Made by a program: the position numbers and the translations under genes. 64,000 nt of DNA, from NCBI GenBank assembly GCA_963575745.1, contig CAUYUJ010017893.1, positions 298,046 through 362,045 of the forward strand, read 5' to 3'. This DNA is from Prorocentrum cordatum (Eukaryota; Sar; Dinophyceae; Prorocentrales; Prorocentraceae). Below the pieces are notes generated by a model. The model had not been told where the DNA came from, made no database searches, and saw only the letters and a list, made by a program, of their open reading frames with translations. Shown here piece by piece: positions 11,831 through 23,699 of the stretch (positions are counted from its first letter, which is position 1; each line of letters opens with the position of its first letter).

Positions 11831-12599
11831 GGGCCGCGCACGGGGCTTTGGCGAAACCTAGAAGACTCCCCGCTTGCCCGCGTCAGCTTTTCTCCCCCTC
11901 ATGCACGCCGCAGTCCTTTTTGCTGCCCCCCTCCTTCGTCTCCTCTCCCTCGCGGTACTCGCAGCAGCATATGGTAGGGTCCTTCGTCAGGCTACTTGTT
12001 GTCTCTCTCTCTCTCTCTGTCGATGCGCCTACAAACCTGCATCGAACATGTGCTTCTCCTGAAGTGGGCATGCACGCCTTCTTTGGATCAGGCGCCGGAT
12101 CAATGTATCTCCTGCGATACATGACGATGTACTCCGGGTAAGCCTGCGGCACGACTTGGCGTCAACTACGAAGACTAACGCAGTTGTGCACACAAGAGGA
12201 GAGCACTTGGTACGAACGCAGCACGCATACTGACGCCGCCGAGGAAGGTGTGCATCAACATTGCTCGGCAATTGCAACTGCTGGTGCCATGGATCTCTGT
12301 TCTCACAGTACGCCTGATCCTCCGATGAACCCATCAGGAGGTGACTCCTAGGACGATTAAAGGCTATAGCCCCCACTTAAAAGGCACCAGCTACAAATAC
12401 ATCATACCACATGACACCCCAGATCGAGCCAGACTAAACGTAACCGAGCCGGATCAAGCCCTGTGAAGCCAGATAAAGTGGGACTAAGCCTGATCCGGTC
12501 AGGCTTCGACCAGGGATCTATCAGCACCGTTTTTGAGTCGAACCTCCCAGGAGCTGCATCCCAAGAGCCCCACACCAACACTCTGGACGAGCCACATCG
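11831..12599. other. Gene-free stretch
   Basis: No gene is supported. A (CT)n run lies at about 12002-12018, and a small imperfect inverted repeat (CCGGATCAAGCC / GCCTGATCCGG) lies at about 12450-12500. Confidence 0.4.
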
Positions 12600-12750
12600 G
12601 CGAGGAGGAGGAAAAAGAGGAGGAGACGGACGAGGAGGAGGAGGAGGAGGAGGAGGAGGAGGAGGAGGAGGAGAGGACGAGGAGAGAGGAGGAGGAGGAG
12701 GAGGAGGAGGAGGACGAGGAGGAGGAGGAAGGGGAGGAGGAGGATGAAGA
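12600..12750. repeat. (GGA)n microsatellite
   Basis: A GGA/GAG tract with GAC interruptions. Confidence 0.9.
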
Positions 12751-13055
12751 GGCGGCGAGGAGAGACCGCAACGCAGATGGAGCACGCGCGCGTGAAGAAA
12801 CGCACGCCCGGAGCTGCCAAAACGCCAGGCCGCCTGATCGTTGTTGTACACGATGAACTCGCGGAAGGTGCCTGGCCCCTCCCCCCCCCCTCGAGCTCAG
12901 AATTCCCTCAAGAGCGGCCCCCATTGGACGCACCACAAGGTGTGCGTGGCGCCAAGGATATACGCCACCACCACTTTCGTCTCCCCTCCCCTCCTCCAGC
13001 CTCGTCTTCCTTCCCGCTTTCCTGCGGGAGGGGCGGGATGAGGGAGGTGGTGTTC

Positions 13056-13150
13056 GGTCGGGCGTGTCCCCCTACAGGCGGATTGTGGACGAAACACAAA
13101 AGACATCCAGGAGGCAAGCAGGGTGTTTCTTGGCATGGGCCCCCACTGTA
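13056..13150 (+). mobile_element. Chimeric MITE: MITE-1 left end joined to MITE-2 right end
   Basis: Bases 13056-13100 are a near-consensus MITE-1 left end (GGTCGGGCGTGTCCCCCTAC...). Bases 13107-13150 are the last 44 bp of MITE-2, ending CTTGGCATGGGC...CTGTA. Neither partner end is present. Confidence 0.7.
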
Positions 13151-13189
13151 GAGACCTCCTTGATGGGGCGGAGAACATGTGGTCGCAGG

Positions 13190-13440
13190 ATCGCGTCGCA
13201 TCGCCGATGCATCGGCCATGCATCAGCGATGCAGTGGCGATGCGCCGGCGACGTCGGCTGTGTATCGGCGACGATGGCGCGGAGGAAGTCGGGCCCCGCA
13301 TCGAGGCGCATCTCCGACACTGCCGATCCGACGTTGCCGATGCGTCGCCGACGCATCGGCGACACATCGCCGATGCATCGGCGATGCGGCGCGATCCTCC
13401 GACCCCACCTACTCCGACCCCATCTCGGAGGCCTGAGGGC
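13190..13440. repeat. Cluster of short palindromic GCATCGGCGATG units
   Basis: Dense repetition of CGCCGATGCATCGGCG and relatives with irregular spacing. The same units recur at 13620-13670 and 38820-38900. There is no regular spacer-repeat pattern, so this is not a CRISPR array. Confidence 0.7.
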
Positions 13441-13668
13441 TTTTTGAGGCGGATCGAGCCTTGGCGACGAGAAGCCTCCAGGAGGCCGGACGGAGACGAA
13501 GAACGCCAGGGAGAGGGCCAGCGTTGCGTCGACGGGGCCTTCATCACGATGCACAAAGCAAGTGGCGGGCGCTTGCTCTGGAGGGGCAGCGGCGGGGAGG
13601 GGGGGGGGCCTGGCTCCCAAGGGCATCGACCTGGAATCGGCGATACCTCGCCGACAGATCGGCGGCGA

Positions 13669-13848
13669 TACAGTAGGAGCCGGGCCACAAGAAACCTTCC
13701 ACAAGAAACTCATCCCGGAGACCCCAGGACGTCCATTGAGTTCTGGTGTGGGAGCCTCACGCTTTCCACAGCAGGACCATCGAAACCCAAGACACCCAGG
13801 GCGCCCTGGAGGAAAGCAGGGTGTTTCTTGGCATGGGCCCCCACTCTA
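13669..13848 (+). mobile_element. MITE-2 family, full-length copy
   Basis: About 180 bp, from TACAGTAGGAGC through ACAAGAAACCTTCCACAAG, CCCCAGGACGTCCATTG and CCATCGAAACCCAAGACACC to CTTGGCATGGGCCCCCACTC. The ends are imperfect inverted repeats of about 24 bp. No coding capacity. Confidence 0.75.
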
Positions 13849-14309
13849 GGTCGGCGATAGCTCCCCGATCGCAAGATCTCACGTTCCTGGACTGGGCGGG
13901 CTATCAGGCCCCCGTCGGCGATGCGTGGGCGACCTGGGGGTCGATGCAAGTCCGCATGAGCCTAACTAGATCATCGCGGGGGTTGCTGAGTGGATGCCAG
14001 GGTGGCATATAGCTGACCCAACCTCGCCTCTACCCGAGCTACAATTGCCCTAAGTGGCGTGGGTGGGCTCGATCACTTCGCCAAATGGGCGTGGCCCACC
14101 TATAGCCTGGACCTTCAGCCCCTCATAGCCACCTAGGGAACTTCTATCCCACGTATCCGCCACAATGCCGCCGGGCACGGAGTGGGTGTGTCCTCAGGAG
14201 TCACGAAGGGCCCCGGAGCCCAAGTTGCTACATCTTCTTGGTCTTGTCGCGTGTTCTCTGGGGTTTCTCGCAATTTCTTGCGTGACTTTTCGGGCACAAG
14301 AGGGCCCCG
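13849..14309. other. Gene-free stretch
   Basis: Nothing recognisable apart from short GC-rich simple sequence. Confidence 0.4.
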
Positions 14310-14725
14310 AGTCGCCGAACGATCACACCAAGACGCCGCAGATGAACCCAATACGGCACAGGAGGCCTCCACGACGCCGAAAGAGAGTCCCAATGGCTCC
14401 GAGAGGCCCAAATCATTAATTATCTTCAGGTGTTTCAATGATTTGGCGTTCCTCGGCTTTACGAGCTCCCGACGCTCCAAGACGGCCACAGAAGCACCCC
14501 AGACAGCCCAAGACGGCCCAAAGTCAACCCAAGAAAGGCCCCATAGGGGGAACACGAAACGAAAATCCGAGTCTCCCAACAGGCCCCCAGGAGGCCCCAA
14601 GAGGCCCCCAAAGAGGCCCCAAGAGACCCCCAAGAAGCCTCGAAGACGCCCCAAGAAACTCCAAAACGGCCCCCAAGAGGCCGCAACACGGCCCCTCCCA
14701 AGAGGCCTCCGGCGACAGCCCAACG
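14310..14725. repeat. CCAAGAGGCC-type array, segment 3
   Basis: The same orientation as the first two segments. It carries the spacer CAAATCATTAATTATC ... TTTGGCGTTCCTCGGCTTT, related to the 42-44.8 kb higher-order unit. Confidence 0.75.
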
Positions 14726-14859
14726 ACAATCCTAGAGGCCTGTGACCCAGAACCCAAGCACGGTGGCAGGATGGACCGACGACCATTCGACCTGGCCCAA
14801 CACAGAAACAGAAAGAGCGCTTCAGAAACAGAAACCGAAATTACTCACACCACCGTTCG

Positions 14860-16340
14860 TACTGGGAGCCTTGGCGTTGAGAGCTTGTTACGTCACCCCT
14901 CGCTCTTGGGAGCCTTGGTGTTCAGAGATTGTTGCGTTGCCGCCCGCTCCTGAGCCTTGGCTGGGCCTTGGTGTCAGGAACTTGTTACGTCACCGCTCTC
15001 TGCTGGGAGCCTTGGCCTTATCAGCTTGTTTACGTCACCGTTCGCTCTTGGGAGCCTTGGTGTGAAGAGCTTTTTGCGTTACCGATCGCTCTCTATTTGG
15101 CGTCTCTGGGCCTTCTTGGGAGTCCTATTGGGGCCCTTGTCGGGCCCTTTTGGAGGCATCTTCGGAAACTCTTGGGGGCCTCTTGGGGCTTCTTGGGGGG
15201 CTCTGGGGGCCTCCTGGGAGCTTCTTGGGGCGAAAGGCTAGACTTTTCGGTTCGTGGTCCCCCTCTTGGGGCCGTCTTGGGGCCCTCTTGGGCCGTCTTG
15301 GGCGCCTCTTAGGCCGTCTTGGCGCCCTCTTGGGCCGTTTTGGGGGCCTCTTGGGAGCCTCTTGTGCCGTCTTGGGGCGGTCTTGGGGGCCTCTTGGAGC
15401 GTCTTCAACGCAGTGAAAGCCGGAAAGCCTTGTATGCTAAAAATGTACCTTTTCCCATAGGAAATCACTGATTTTCGCCTCCCGGTGGCCTCTTGGGACG
15501 CCTCTTGGGGGCCTCTTGGGGCTTCTTGGGGGGCTCTGGGGGCCTCCTGGGAGCGTCTTGGGGCGGAAGGCTAGACTTTTCGGTTCGTGGTCCCCCTTGG
15601 GGCCGTCTTGGCGCCCTCTTGGGCCGTCTTGAGCGCCTCTTGGGCCGTCTTGGGGCCCTCTTGGGCCGTTTTGAGAGCCTCTTTGGAGCCTCTTGGGCCG
15701 TCTTGGGGCGGTCTTGGGGGCCTCTTGGGCCGTCGTCAACGCCGTGAAAGCCGACAAAGCGCATATGCTAAAAATATACGTTTCCCTCTGGAAAATCTAT
15801 GATTTCGGCCTCTTGGGGCCCTCTTGGGACGCCCCTTGGGCGCCTCTTTGGGGCCTCCTGGGGGCCTCTTGGGCCGTCTTGGGCGGTCTTGGGCTCTCTT
15901 GGAGCGCTCTTGGGCCGTCTTGGGGGGGAACCCGAAAAACATGCAAAAACCCGAGGGAAAACCCGAAAACGGCCATTAACACTCAAATGCGCACGCTATC
16001 CCCTCCCCTGGAACCCCTCCCTTTAGGGCTTCGCCCACACCAGAACGTCATCACTCGTACCTCGCTCTTTCCGTTTCCTGGGCCAGCACGGGAACGGATC
16101 GAGCGCTTCAGGAAGGTGCGCGAGATGGCTCATGCCACCCTTCGCTCTTGAGGACCTTGGTGTTAAGAGTTTGTTACGTTACCGCTCTCTGTTGGGAGCC
16201 CTGGTGGTCAGATACTTTTACGTTGCCGCTGGCTCTTGGGAGCTTTGCTGTTAAGAGCTTTGTACGTCTCCGCGCTCTGGGGGGCCTTCCTTGGTGCTCA
16301 GAGCTTGTTACGTCGCCGCTCGCTGCTGGGAGCCACGGTG
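14860..16340. repeat. Inverse-orientation array with 60-bp TTACGTCACCG units
   Basis: Bases 14860-15090 and 16130-16340 hold copies of a unit near 60 bp around CTCTTGGGAGCCTTGGTGTT and TTGTTACGTCACCG. Between them lies CTTGGGGCCTC-type array, i.e. the reverse complement of the CCAAGAGGCC unit. Confidence 0.7.
15174..15838. repeat. 333-bp tandem duplication
   Basis: 15174-15506 and 15507-15838 align throughout, from GGCCTCTTGGGGCTTCTTGG through GGCTAGACTTTTCGGTTCGT to GCTAAAAATRTACSTTTYCC. The second copy has several indels. Confidence 0.8.
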
Positions 16341-16545
16341 TTACTTGACGTCTCTGTGGCTCTGGGGGGGTCGTTTTGGGGCCCTTTTGGACAGTTTTGG
16401 ACCCTCTTGGGCAGTCTTGGGGCCCGTTTGGACCGTCTTGGGGCGTCTTGGAAGCCTTTGGCCGTCTTGGGGCTCTCTTGGGGGCCTCTCGGGGCTCTCT
16501 GGGGTGCCTCTTTGGGCCCTCTCGGGGCCAAGCGCGACTAACTTC
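16340..16545. repeat. Inverse-orientation CTTGGGGCC array
   Basis: The last block of the inverse-orientation array before a unique-looking junction. Confidence 0.7.
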
Positions 16546-16659
16546 GCACCCTCGCGGTGGCCCTGTAGAGCCCCCCCCAGTTTCGTGGGGTTTTCGCATG
16601 AACAAGAAATTCGGGACTCAACGCAGGGACATACCGGCGTTGTGGAAAATAACGACAAT

Positions 16660-16784
16660 GTTCATGGTGGTGGTGGTGCTCATGATGATGATGCTGCTCA
16701 TCATTATCGTCCTAATCCGCATCACCATGAGCAGCATGGTAATCATCAACATCACCAGCATATCCAGTATCATCGTGAGACAAC

Positions 16785-16849
<65 letters not shown>

Positions 16850-16995
16850 CCAACATCAAAATCATCATCACCATCATCAACATCATCATCATCACCATCA
16901 TCTGGATCATCATCATCATCATCAACGTCAAAACCATCATCATCATCACCATCAACACCATACTCATCATCACCATCATCATCGTCATCATTCGG
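16660..16995. repeat. (CAT)n microsatellite with interruptions
   Basis: The CAT/ATC tract is densest at 16783-16850 and decays on either side. Confidence 0.9.
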
Positions 16996-18540
16996 GCGAC
17001 GCCCATGCGCCATGCATCGCCCCCCCTCCCCACGGATGCAATGCTGAATCCAGACCCCTCGCCGCCGCTCGTCCCGGTCAGCTTTGCTTCTTGGGGGGGG
17101 GGCCTATCGGGGGGGGGGGGGGGCGCGCGCTCGCGGCGGGCTGCCCCCTCGGACTGCCGCTGGCCGCTCTGGCAGCCAGGTCTTCGACGCGCGGGAGCGA
17201 CAATCTGCGAGGCGACCGCCCTATTGGGGAGACCCGCGTCGCCATGTGCGACTGGGGCGACATGTTGGCGACCATTGCGCGCCCTATGCTGACGGACGTT
17301 ATTTTCAAAAAACACCGGTCGGACAGGGGGGCGCCCATCCTCGATATGGGTGCGTCCGATTCGCCCCGCTGGTTCTGAAGAACGCTCCTGGGAGCCTTTC
17401 GTAATCACCCGAATGGCCGCAGTGGCTCCTCCAGTGGCTACCATCGGACACCGGCGGGCCCCCGCAAGCCTCGAACGGCCTCCAGTGTCTCCTCCAGTGG
17501 CCCCCCGCGGCCTCCACTGGCCTCCGGGGGCTTCCAAGAGCCCAGTGGCCTCCAGTGGCGCGAGCGAACGACTGTGGACCACTAGAGGCGCAGGAAAGCC
17601 GGGCCAAATAACAACGAGAAGCTCCTCGGATCGTCTTCGGAACTCTGGAGCGCATCATGAGCCCCCCTACTTGTCTGAGCGGCTTGATTTTGCGTGGGAC
17701 AAAAAGGTGGTTGAGGGCGAGAAGTCGCCTGCGGTCTTCTTCATGAGCAGGGACCGACCGTCCTGGCATTCCCATAGGCCTACCGCGACAAAAACGTTCT
17801 AATTACGCGACCTGGGAAGCCCACCTACTTATCATGTGTTTTGCGTGGTGGTAGCTGACGTGGAACTTGCGAACACGTTGCTCGTGGCCGTTGCTTCGCC
17901 GACATCGAAGGCGGCGCGGTTCAAGCCTCGGGGGCCTGACACACCGTGCCAACAGAGGCGACTACAACGCCAAAGGGAATACGAGTTTGTCAAGCGTCAC
18001 ACAGGAGACGGTTCGCACGCCACCGCTTCAACAGAAAGGTCTCGGGGGCAAGCGCTGCTCATGCGGCCGCCCAAACAATGCGGCTCGGGAGCTACGCGCG
18101 AGGCGAAGCCTGTCGACAGAAAGCCTCGGGCTTACACGCGCGCGATGTGGCGGGGAGGGGTGGCGGGCGCGTTCGGCATGAGGCCTCCGCGAACCCCAGC
18201 GAGGAGGCAGGTGCCGCGCCCCAGTGCGTTCTCGTCGCAGAATCTGTCAACGAGAGCGCGTACTGTCATGGTATGATCGAACGCGGGTGTCGCGGTTTCT
18301 TTGCACCCGCGCAGGTTCAGCGCCAGCGCTGCCAGCGTTGTGCGCTCGCCGAAGCTTCGCCGCTGGCCCGCCGTCGTCTTTCCCAATCTCCTCCGGTTGA
18401 TCAGCGGGGGCGCCTTGGGGGAACCCGCCCGGCGCAAGGCTCAGCATGTACGTTAGTAGGCACCGCCTCCCGCTATCGTCGTTCCCTCTTTGGTATGGCA
18501 GCTCATTGACCTGACGTAGAACGTCGCAGGCCACCAATTA
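16996..18540. other. Gene-free stretch with poly-G runs
   Basis: Poly-G runs lie at about 17090-17126. Frames on both strands (for example 17350-17802 and 17946-18509, plus) lack recognisable domains or exon borders. I make no gene call. Confidence 0.35.
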
Positions 18541-18771
18541 CTGTGCCGTGATGAAAGATTACCCTATTTTGACGGGTCGGAAGAAATTCATCCTTCGTCC
18601 GCAATGCGAGCACACGTCTGTGCCGTGATGACAGATTGCCCCACTTTGACGGGTCGGCAGAAGTGCATCCTGCGTCCGCAATGCGAGCACACGTCTGTGC
18701 CGCGATGACAGGTTGCCCCATTTGGACGGGTCGGCAAAAGTGCATCCTGCGTCCGCAATGCGAACGCACGT
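18541..18771 (+). repeat. 77-bp tandem repeat, three copies
   Basis: The unit contains CTGTGCCGTGATGA, TTTTGACGGGTCGG and CGTCCGCAATGCGA, repeated at about 18541, 18618 and 18695. Confidence 0.85.
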
Positions 18772-18914
18772 CGCTAGTCGCCCCGCTAGGGACGTGGAGC
18801 CTGGTACAATGTTACGGGGAGGTGCCTCGCTTTCGGGGCGGAGTTCGAACCTGGGCTGTCGGGGCGGGGTTCGAACCTGGATCTGGTTCCTTAAATTAAA
18901 ATTTTATTAAGCCA

Positions 18915-19410
18915 AACGGGATGGCGGTTCGAAAACGGCAAACCGCGTGGGACATCCTCACAAAATTTGCTCTCAAGACGGTTCGAACTCGGTTCGAAAC
19001 AATAGAATGCGGTTCGAAACAAAAGCAGAATGAGCGTTTCGCGTGGGGCTTCCCTCCAAATACGGCGTCGGACCCAGTTCGAAACAAAAGGATGGCGGTT
19101 CGAAAACGGCAAACCGCGTGGGACATCCTCACAAAATCTGCTGTCCTGATGGTTCGAACTCGGTTCGAAAGAAGGGGATGGCGGTTCGAAAACGGCAAAC
19201 CGCGTGGGACATCCTCACACAAATTCTTGTTCTCACGGTTCCAACTCGGTTCGAAAGAAGGGGATGGCGGTTCGAAAACGGCAAACCGCGTGGGACACCC
19301 TCACACAAATGGTTGTTCTGACGGTTCCACGTCGGTTCGAAACAATAGCATCGATTTCCAAACGGTTGGAAAACGACCGTTTCGCTTGAGACTTCCTTGA
19401 AGATGCGTTT
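18915..19410 (+). repeat. GGTTCGAA-rich tandem repeat block
   Basis: Four copies of GGATGGCGGTTCGAAAACGG followed by CAAACCGCGTGGGACATCCT start at about 18919, 19091, 19178 and 19261, interleaved with weaker variants. Each copy contains the reverse complement of the dispersed 24-nt motif. Confidence 0.8.
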
Positions 19411-19427
19411 GAAGCCCAACGGCCGCG

Positions 19428-19430
<3 letters not shown>

Positions 19431-19459
<29 letters not shown>

Positions 19460-19499
19460 AATGACGACGACGACGACGACGACGACGACGGCGGTTACG
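19431..19499. repeat. (GAC)n microsatellite
   Basis: A GAC/ACG trinucleotide tract with one AAT interruption. Confidence 0.9.
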
Positions 19500-19744
19500 A
19501 CGTTTACATGCGCTCTCGCCCGAATGCCGGCCACTCCTTAGTTCTCGCCTCACCGCCGGCCAGTGTCTCGGTCTGGCCGACCGCTCTCTGGGGTGGCGCC
19601 TGGAGAGGCCCCCGGTGCGGCGCTGGCCCCCTTCCGGAGGGGGGGACGTGCCCGGGGGACACACCCGCCCCCCCCCTTCAAGGGGGGGACCCCTTGGGGG
19701 GGGATACTGCTGTCACCCCCAAACAGCCACATTTTTGAAAAGGA

Positions 19745-19990
19745 CCCGCCCGTTTGGGCTGCTTCTGCTTGGGCCGGCTGATCTACGCCATTTCCTATTG
19801 GAAAGCCGATATGTTTTCCACTAGTTTTCCGGGTTCCGGCCTTTTCTGCAAAATCGGTTTTTTTTTTTTCCCCGACCCCACCCCGGAGGCCGAATCCAAC
19901 GGGGAAAGCACGACTCATCCGCCCGTTTGGGTTGCTTCTGCTTGGGCCGCCTGTTGTACCCCATGTCCTATTGGAAAACCAGTATGTTAG
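19745..19990 (+). repeat. Tandem duplication of a unit near 175 bp
   Basis: CCCGTTTGGGCTGCTTCTGC and TTCCTATTGGAAAGCC at about 19748 recur at about 19921 with substitutions. Confidence 0.7.
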
Positions 19991-20110
19991 GAAGAGGGAG
20001 GATGAGGAAGAGGGAGGAGGACAGGAGGAGGAAGGAGGGAGGAGGGGAAGGGAGGGGGAGGAGGAGGAAGAGGAGGGAAATGATGAGGACGAGGAAGAGG
20101 AGGAGTAGGA
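19985..20110. repeat. Purine-rich (AGG)n tract
   Basis: Low-complexity AGG/GAGGA sequence. Confidence 0.85.
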
Positions 20111-20194
20111 CAGGCGCCGAAGGTTTCGGTGGGGATCGTTCGAAGTAAGATATTGTCTGGGCCAAGTCGTTTTTTTTTGGGTTTGACCCCAGCT

Positions 20195-21060
20195 CCGAAG
20201 GCCCAATCCAGCAGTCAAAACATGACCTTCTAGCAGTAAATGCGAGCGTGATCGCAACAGTCTCGATTGCTATCGTAAGTCCAATGCAAATTCGTCCAGG
20301 TCGTCCTCGCTGCAACTTTTGGGGCAAGTTGGGGGGAGGAGGGGTGGAAGGATGAGGGAGGAGCTTGCATCGATCAACTTTCAGGCTTTATTGATACTGT
20401 TGTGCTCTGCGTACTTGAGCTGTTTGTCAGCAGTGGTGTTCACTGGCAATGTGGCGTTCACAGGCGGCCGGGTGCTCACACTCACAGTGGTGTTCAGGCG
20501 TTGCTGGACTCGGGTAGTGTTGATCCGGCTCCGAGGCCAAATCGAGCAGTCAAGACATGGCCCTCGAGCAGTAAATGCGCGCGTGGTCGCAACAGTCTCG
20601 GTTCTTATCGCAAATCCGATACAAGATTATCCAGTTTGTCCTCGCTGCAACATGTAGGACATGTTGGAGGGAGGACGGGTGGAAGGATGAGGGTGGAGCT
20701 TGCATCGATGAACTTTCAAGGCTTATCGATGTTGCTGCGCTCTGCGTTCCTGGTGTTCACTAGCAAGAGCTCAGAGTCACATTGGTGCTGAGGCGTTGTT
20801 GGACTCAGGCGGTATTGATCCAGCTCAGGCCGAATCCAAGAGGTAAACAACTGTCTTGGAAGAAATGCGCGTGCGGTCGCAGCAGTCTCGATTCCCAGCG
20901 CAAATCAAATATAAACTCGTCCAGTGTGTCTCCGCTGCAACTTCAAGTTGGAGGGAGGAGTGGTGGAAGGATAAGGGTGGATCTTGGCGATGTTGTGCCC
21001 ACAGGCATCTGGGTGCTCACTGTCACTGCGGTGCTCAGGCGCTGCTGCGCCCAAGTAGCA
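20195..21060 (+). repeat. Three tandem units near 300 bp
   Basis: Units start near 20195, 20530 and 20820. Each contains GAGCAGTAAATGCGCG-like, CGCAACAGTCTCG, GTCCTCGCTGCAAC and GGTGGAAGGATGAGG blocks. Divergence is moderate. It is unidentified. Confidence 0.75.
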
Positions 21061-21520
21061 CTAATTGTATTTCGGTGCAAACAGCTCCACATCACAACGA
21101 CACCGATCGAAGCACCCCCTCATGCCACAACAGCGTGTGGATGCATCGTAGCCATTACTTCGGCTATGCTAAAAAAGGGCCAAACTTTAATCACGCCCAT
21201 GTATGGAGCTGACGCTGGCACGCATGGAACGCATTGATTAGCATGACCTTCCCGTGCTCGTCAAAAGAGTTGCGCAAGCCTTCCAGACTCAGCTCGACGC
21301 CCATCTCCGCCATCGCGATTCTCAGCTTCAAACATGGTGGCGGCAGTGCCGCGATGGCGCATGCGGGCGCCATGGCTGAGGCAATTCGCGCCCGACGCGC
21401 CAGGGTGCAAACCATAACTTTCTCAAACTGCTCGAGCCGACGTGTTCGCAATTCAGCGTGAGGGGCGACCTATCTGCGCAACCCCATGGCATGGAGACAA
21501 TGCCACGCGTGCCACGTTTT
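21061..21520. other. Gene-free stretch
   Basis: Short frames on both strands, none recognisable. Confidence 0.35.
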
Positions 21521-22265
21521 GCGACCCTGAGACGGATAGAGACCACGGTGAGGGACCACCCCCTGCGCACCCTCTGTGGTGTCGAGAAAGTGCCCCGCCA
21601 GCCACGCCTTGTGACCCTGAGACGGATAGAGACCACGGTGAGGGACAAGCCCCTGCGCACCCTCTGTGGTGTCGAGAAAGTGCCACGCCTGCCTCGCCTT
21701 GTGACCCTGAGACGGATAGAGACCACGGTGAGGGACCACCCCCTGCGCACCCTCCGTGGTGTCAAGAAGCTGCCATGCCTGCCACGCCTTGCGACCCTGA
21801 GACGGATAGAGACCACGGTGAGGGACCACCCCCTGCGCACCCTCTGCGGTGTCGAGAAAATGCCCCGCCAGCCATGCCTTGCGACCCTGAGACGGATAGA
21901 GACCACGGTGAGGGACCACCCTCTGCGCACCCCCTACGGTGTCGCGAGAGTGCCACGCCTACCACGCCTTGCGACCCTGAGACGGATAAAGCTACGGTGA
22001 GGGACCACCCCCTGCGCACACTCTGTGGTGTCAAGAAACTGCCATGCCTGCCACGCCCTGCGACCCTGAGACGGATAGAGACCACGGTGAGGGACCACCC
22101 CCCGCGCACCCTCTGTGGTGTCGAGAAAGTGCCACGCCTGCCACGCCTTGTGACCCTGAGACGGATAGAGACCACGGTGAGGGACCACCCTCTGCGCACC
22201 CCATTATGGTGTCGAGAAAGTGCCACGCTTGCCACGCAACGCGACCATGGGACGGATAGAGACCA
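21520..22265. repeat. 90-bp tandem repeat, about 8-9 copies, frame-preserving
   Basis: GAGACGGATAGAGACCACGG recurs every 90 bp from 21529 to about 22250, followed by TGAGGGACCACCCC and CTCTGTGGTGTCGAGAAAG. Because 90 is a multiple of three, several frames stay open on both strands, including a 299-residue plus-strand frame of 30-residue repeats. One unit carries a small deletion near 21990. Expression is unsupported. Confidence 0.85.
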
Positions 22266-22976
22266 CGTGCATGTGTTGCGCGCGGGTGAGGCGAGGAAGA
22301 GGAGCAGAGGAAGAGGAGGAGGGGAAGAGGGAGGTGTTTGAGGGAGGAGACGCTGGTACGACGCGGCAGAGAAGAAAACCTCAACCCCACTAAGCATGCG
22401 GGGAATAACAGGAGCAGCGATCTCAGAACCGAAACACGATGTGTTCAAAACAAGGCAGCCCTAGCCAGAAATGTTCTAGGCGCATTTCGCGTAGACCACA
22501 GAAGGTTCTTAGAACATTCTTCCCAGACCCCTGACGCCATGATCTTGCTCATGACGCGACCCCCAGGAGGTCGACCCCCCTGGGAACCGCCTTGTGGGTG
22601 TTTTCTGATTCGGCGTTTCGACATTGGGCGGAAGGGGGGGGGGTGAGGGGGGGTCTGGCCCCGGACCTCTGCTAAGTGCGACTGTTTGCAGCATTGCGTC
22701 CCATGGGGGAGACTCCACCAGCTCGAAGCAGGCGCCCAAAACAGCCAAGATCTACTCCATGCGGGGGGGTGAGGGGAGGGTGCGAGGGACCGCGCCGATC
22801 GGCAAAACGACGAAAAAGGAAACGATCACATTCTTATCCTGAGTTGTTGCTTGACGGCCCCGAGGCCCGGTAAGGGCCCCCAGAGATCGAAAAGACCGAA
22901 GCAACTCCCGTCGTGCTTTGTTTGCTGTCAGGACACGAGGGGAGTCCTGGGCTGGTGGGCCTGTAATATAGGCTTC
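22266..22976. other. Gene-free stretch
   Basis: A purine-rich patch at 22290-22350, then unrecognised sequence. Confidence 0.35.
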
Positions 22977-23630
22977 GGTCGGGCGTGTCCTCCTGCAAGC
23001 GGATTTTGGGTGACAAATGGAGAATAATCAGAACATATTCAAAAATAGTCATATCAGCAAGCGTTGACTCCAAGTAGATAAATGGACAGGAGAAGAGCGA
23101 GAGAAGGAGAAGACGAGGAGGAGAGGACGGGATGAGAGGAAGCCAAACATGAAGTGGTAAGCACCAAGAAGCGAACAAGGATAAGCGAGCAGCCATGCAA
23201 GTACGGAGAGCCATAGGAGCAAGCTTTGGCATTTAGGCATTGGCACATAGGCCTTGACATAGGCATAGGAATCCATACAACTCATAGAAGTCCATAGGAA
23301 TCCATAGGACTCGCCATTGGAAATAGCTGGGGGGTGCCATTGGAAAAAAGGGGGCGGGTCATAGGAATTTTGGGGGGACAACGGACCAATCATCAGGATT
23401 TGAACTCTCCTATAGGGAAGGCCTACTCGGAGACAAAAAATAGAACAAGAATCCCCACACTACTTTTTGACCACTTTGTGACTACTCCTGACAGCGGACC
23501 AATTAGTAGGGTTTATGTTAGAACTCATACTGGGGCAAGTTTGTTTGGAGACAAGTAATAGAACGAGAATCCCCAGACTATGTTTTGACTACTCTCGAAA
23601 ATTCTTCCCGTATAGCGGGAGAGGCCCGAC
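22977..23630 (+). mobile_element. MITE-1 related, long or nested copy
   Basis: The left end GGTCGGGCGTGTCCTCCTGC at 22977 and a right end ending GAGGCCCGAC at 23630 match MITE-1 termini, but the interior is about 650 bp rather than about 150. Inside, two copies of an approximately 115-bp segment (GAGACAAAAAATAGAACAAG and GAGACAAGTAATAGAACGAG) precede the usual right arm, so the element may be nested or internally duplicated. Confidence 0.5.
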
Positions 23631-23699
23631 GTGCTCCGAGGCGAGCCGGGGCCCTCCGCCGCTGCTCGACGCCCCCGGCGCGCGACCCCGCCAAGGTCA

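Noticed and set aside
13190-13440. A CRISPR-like array of palindromic repeats
   Set aside because: Repeats are irregularly spaced with no unique spacers of constant length, and the genome is eukaryotic.
18840-19400. GGTTCGAA motifs resembling the T-arm of tRNA genes
   Set aside because: No acceptor stem, anticodon arm or correct spacing; the motif is part of a tandem repeat.
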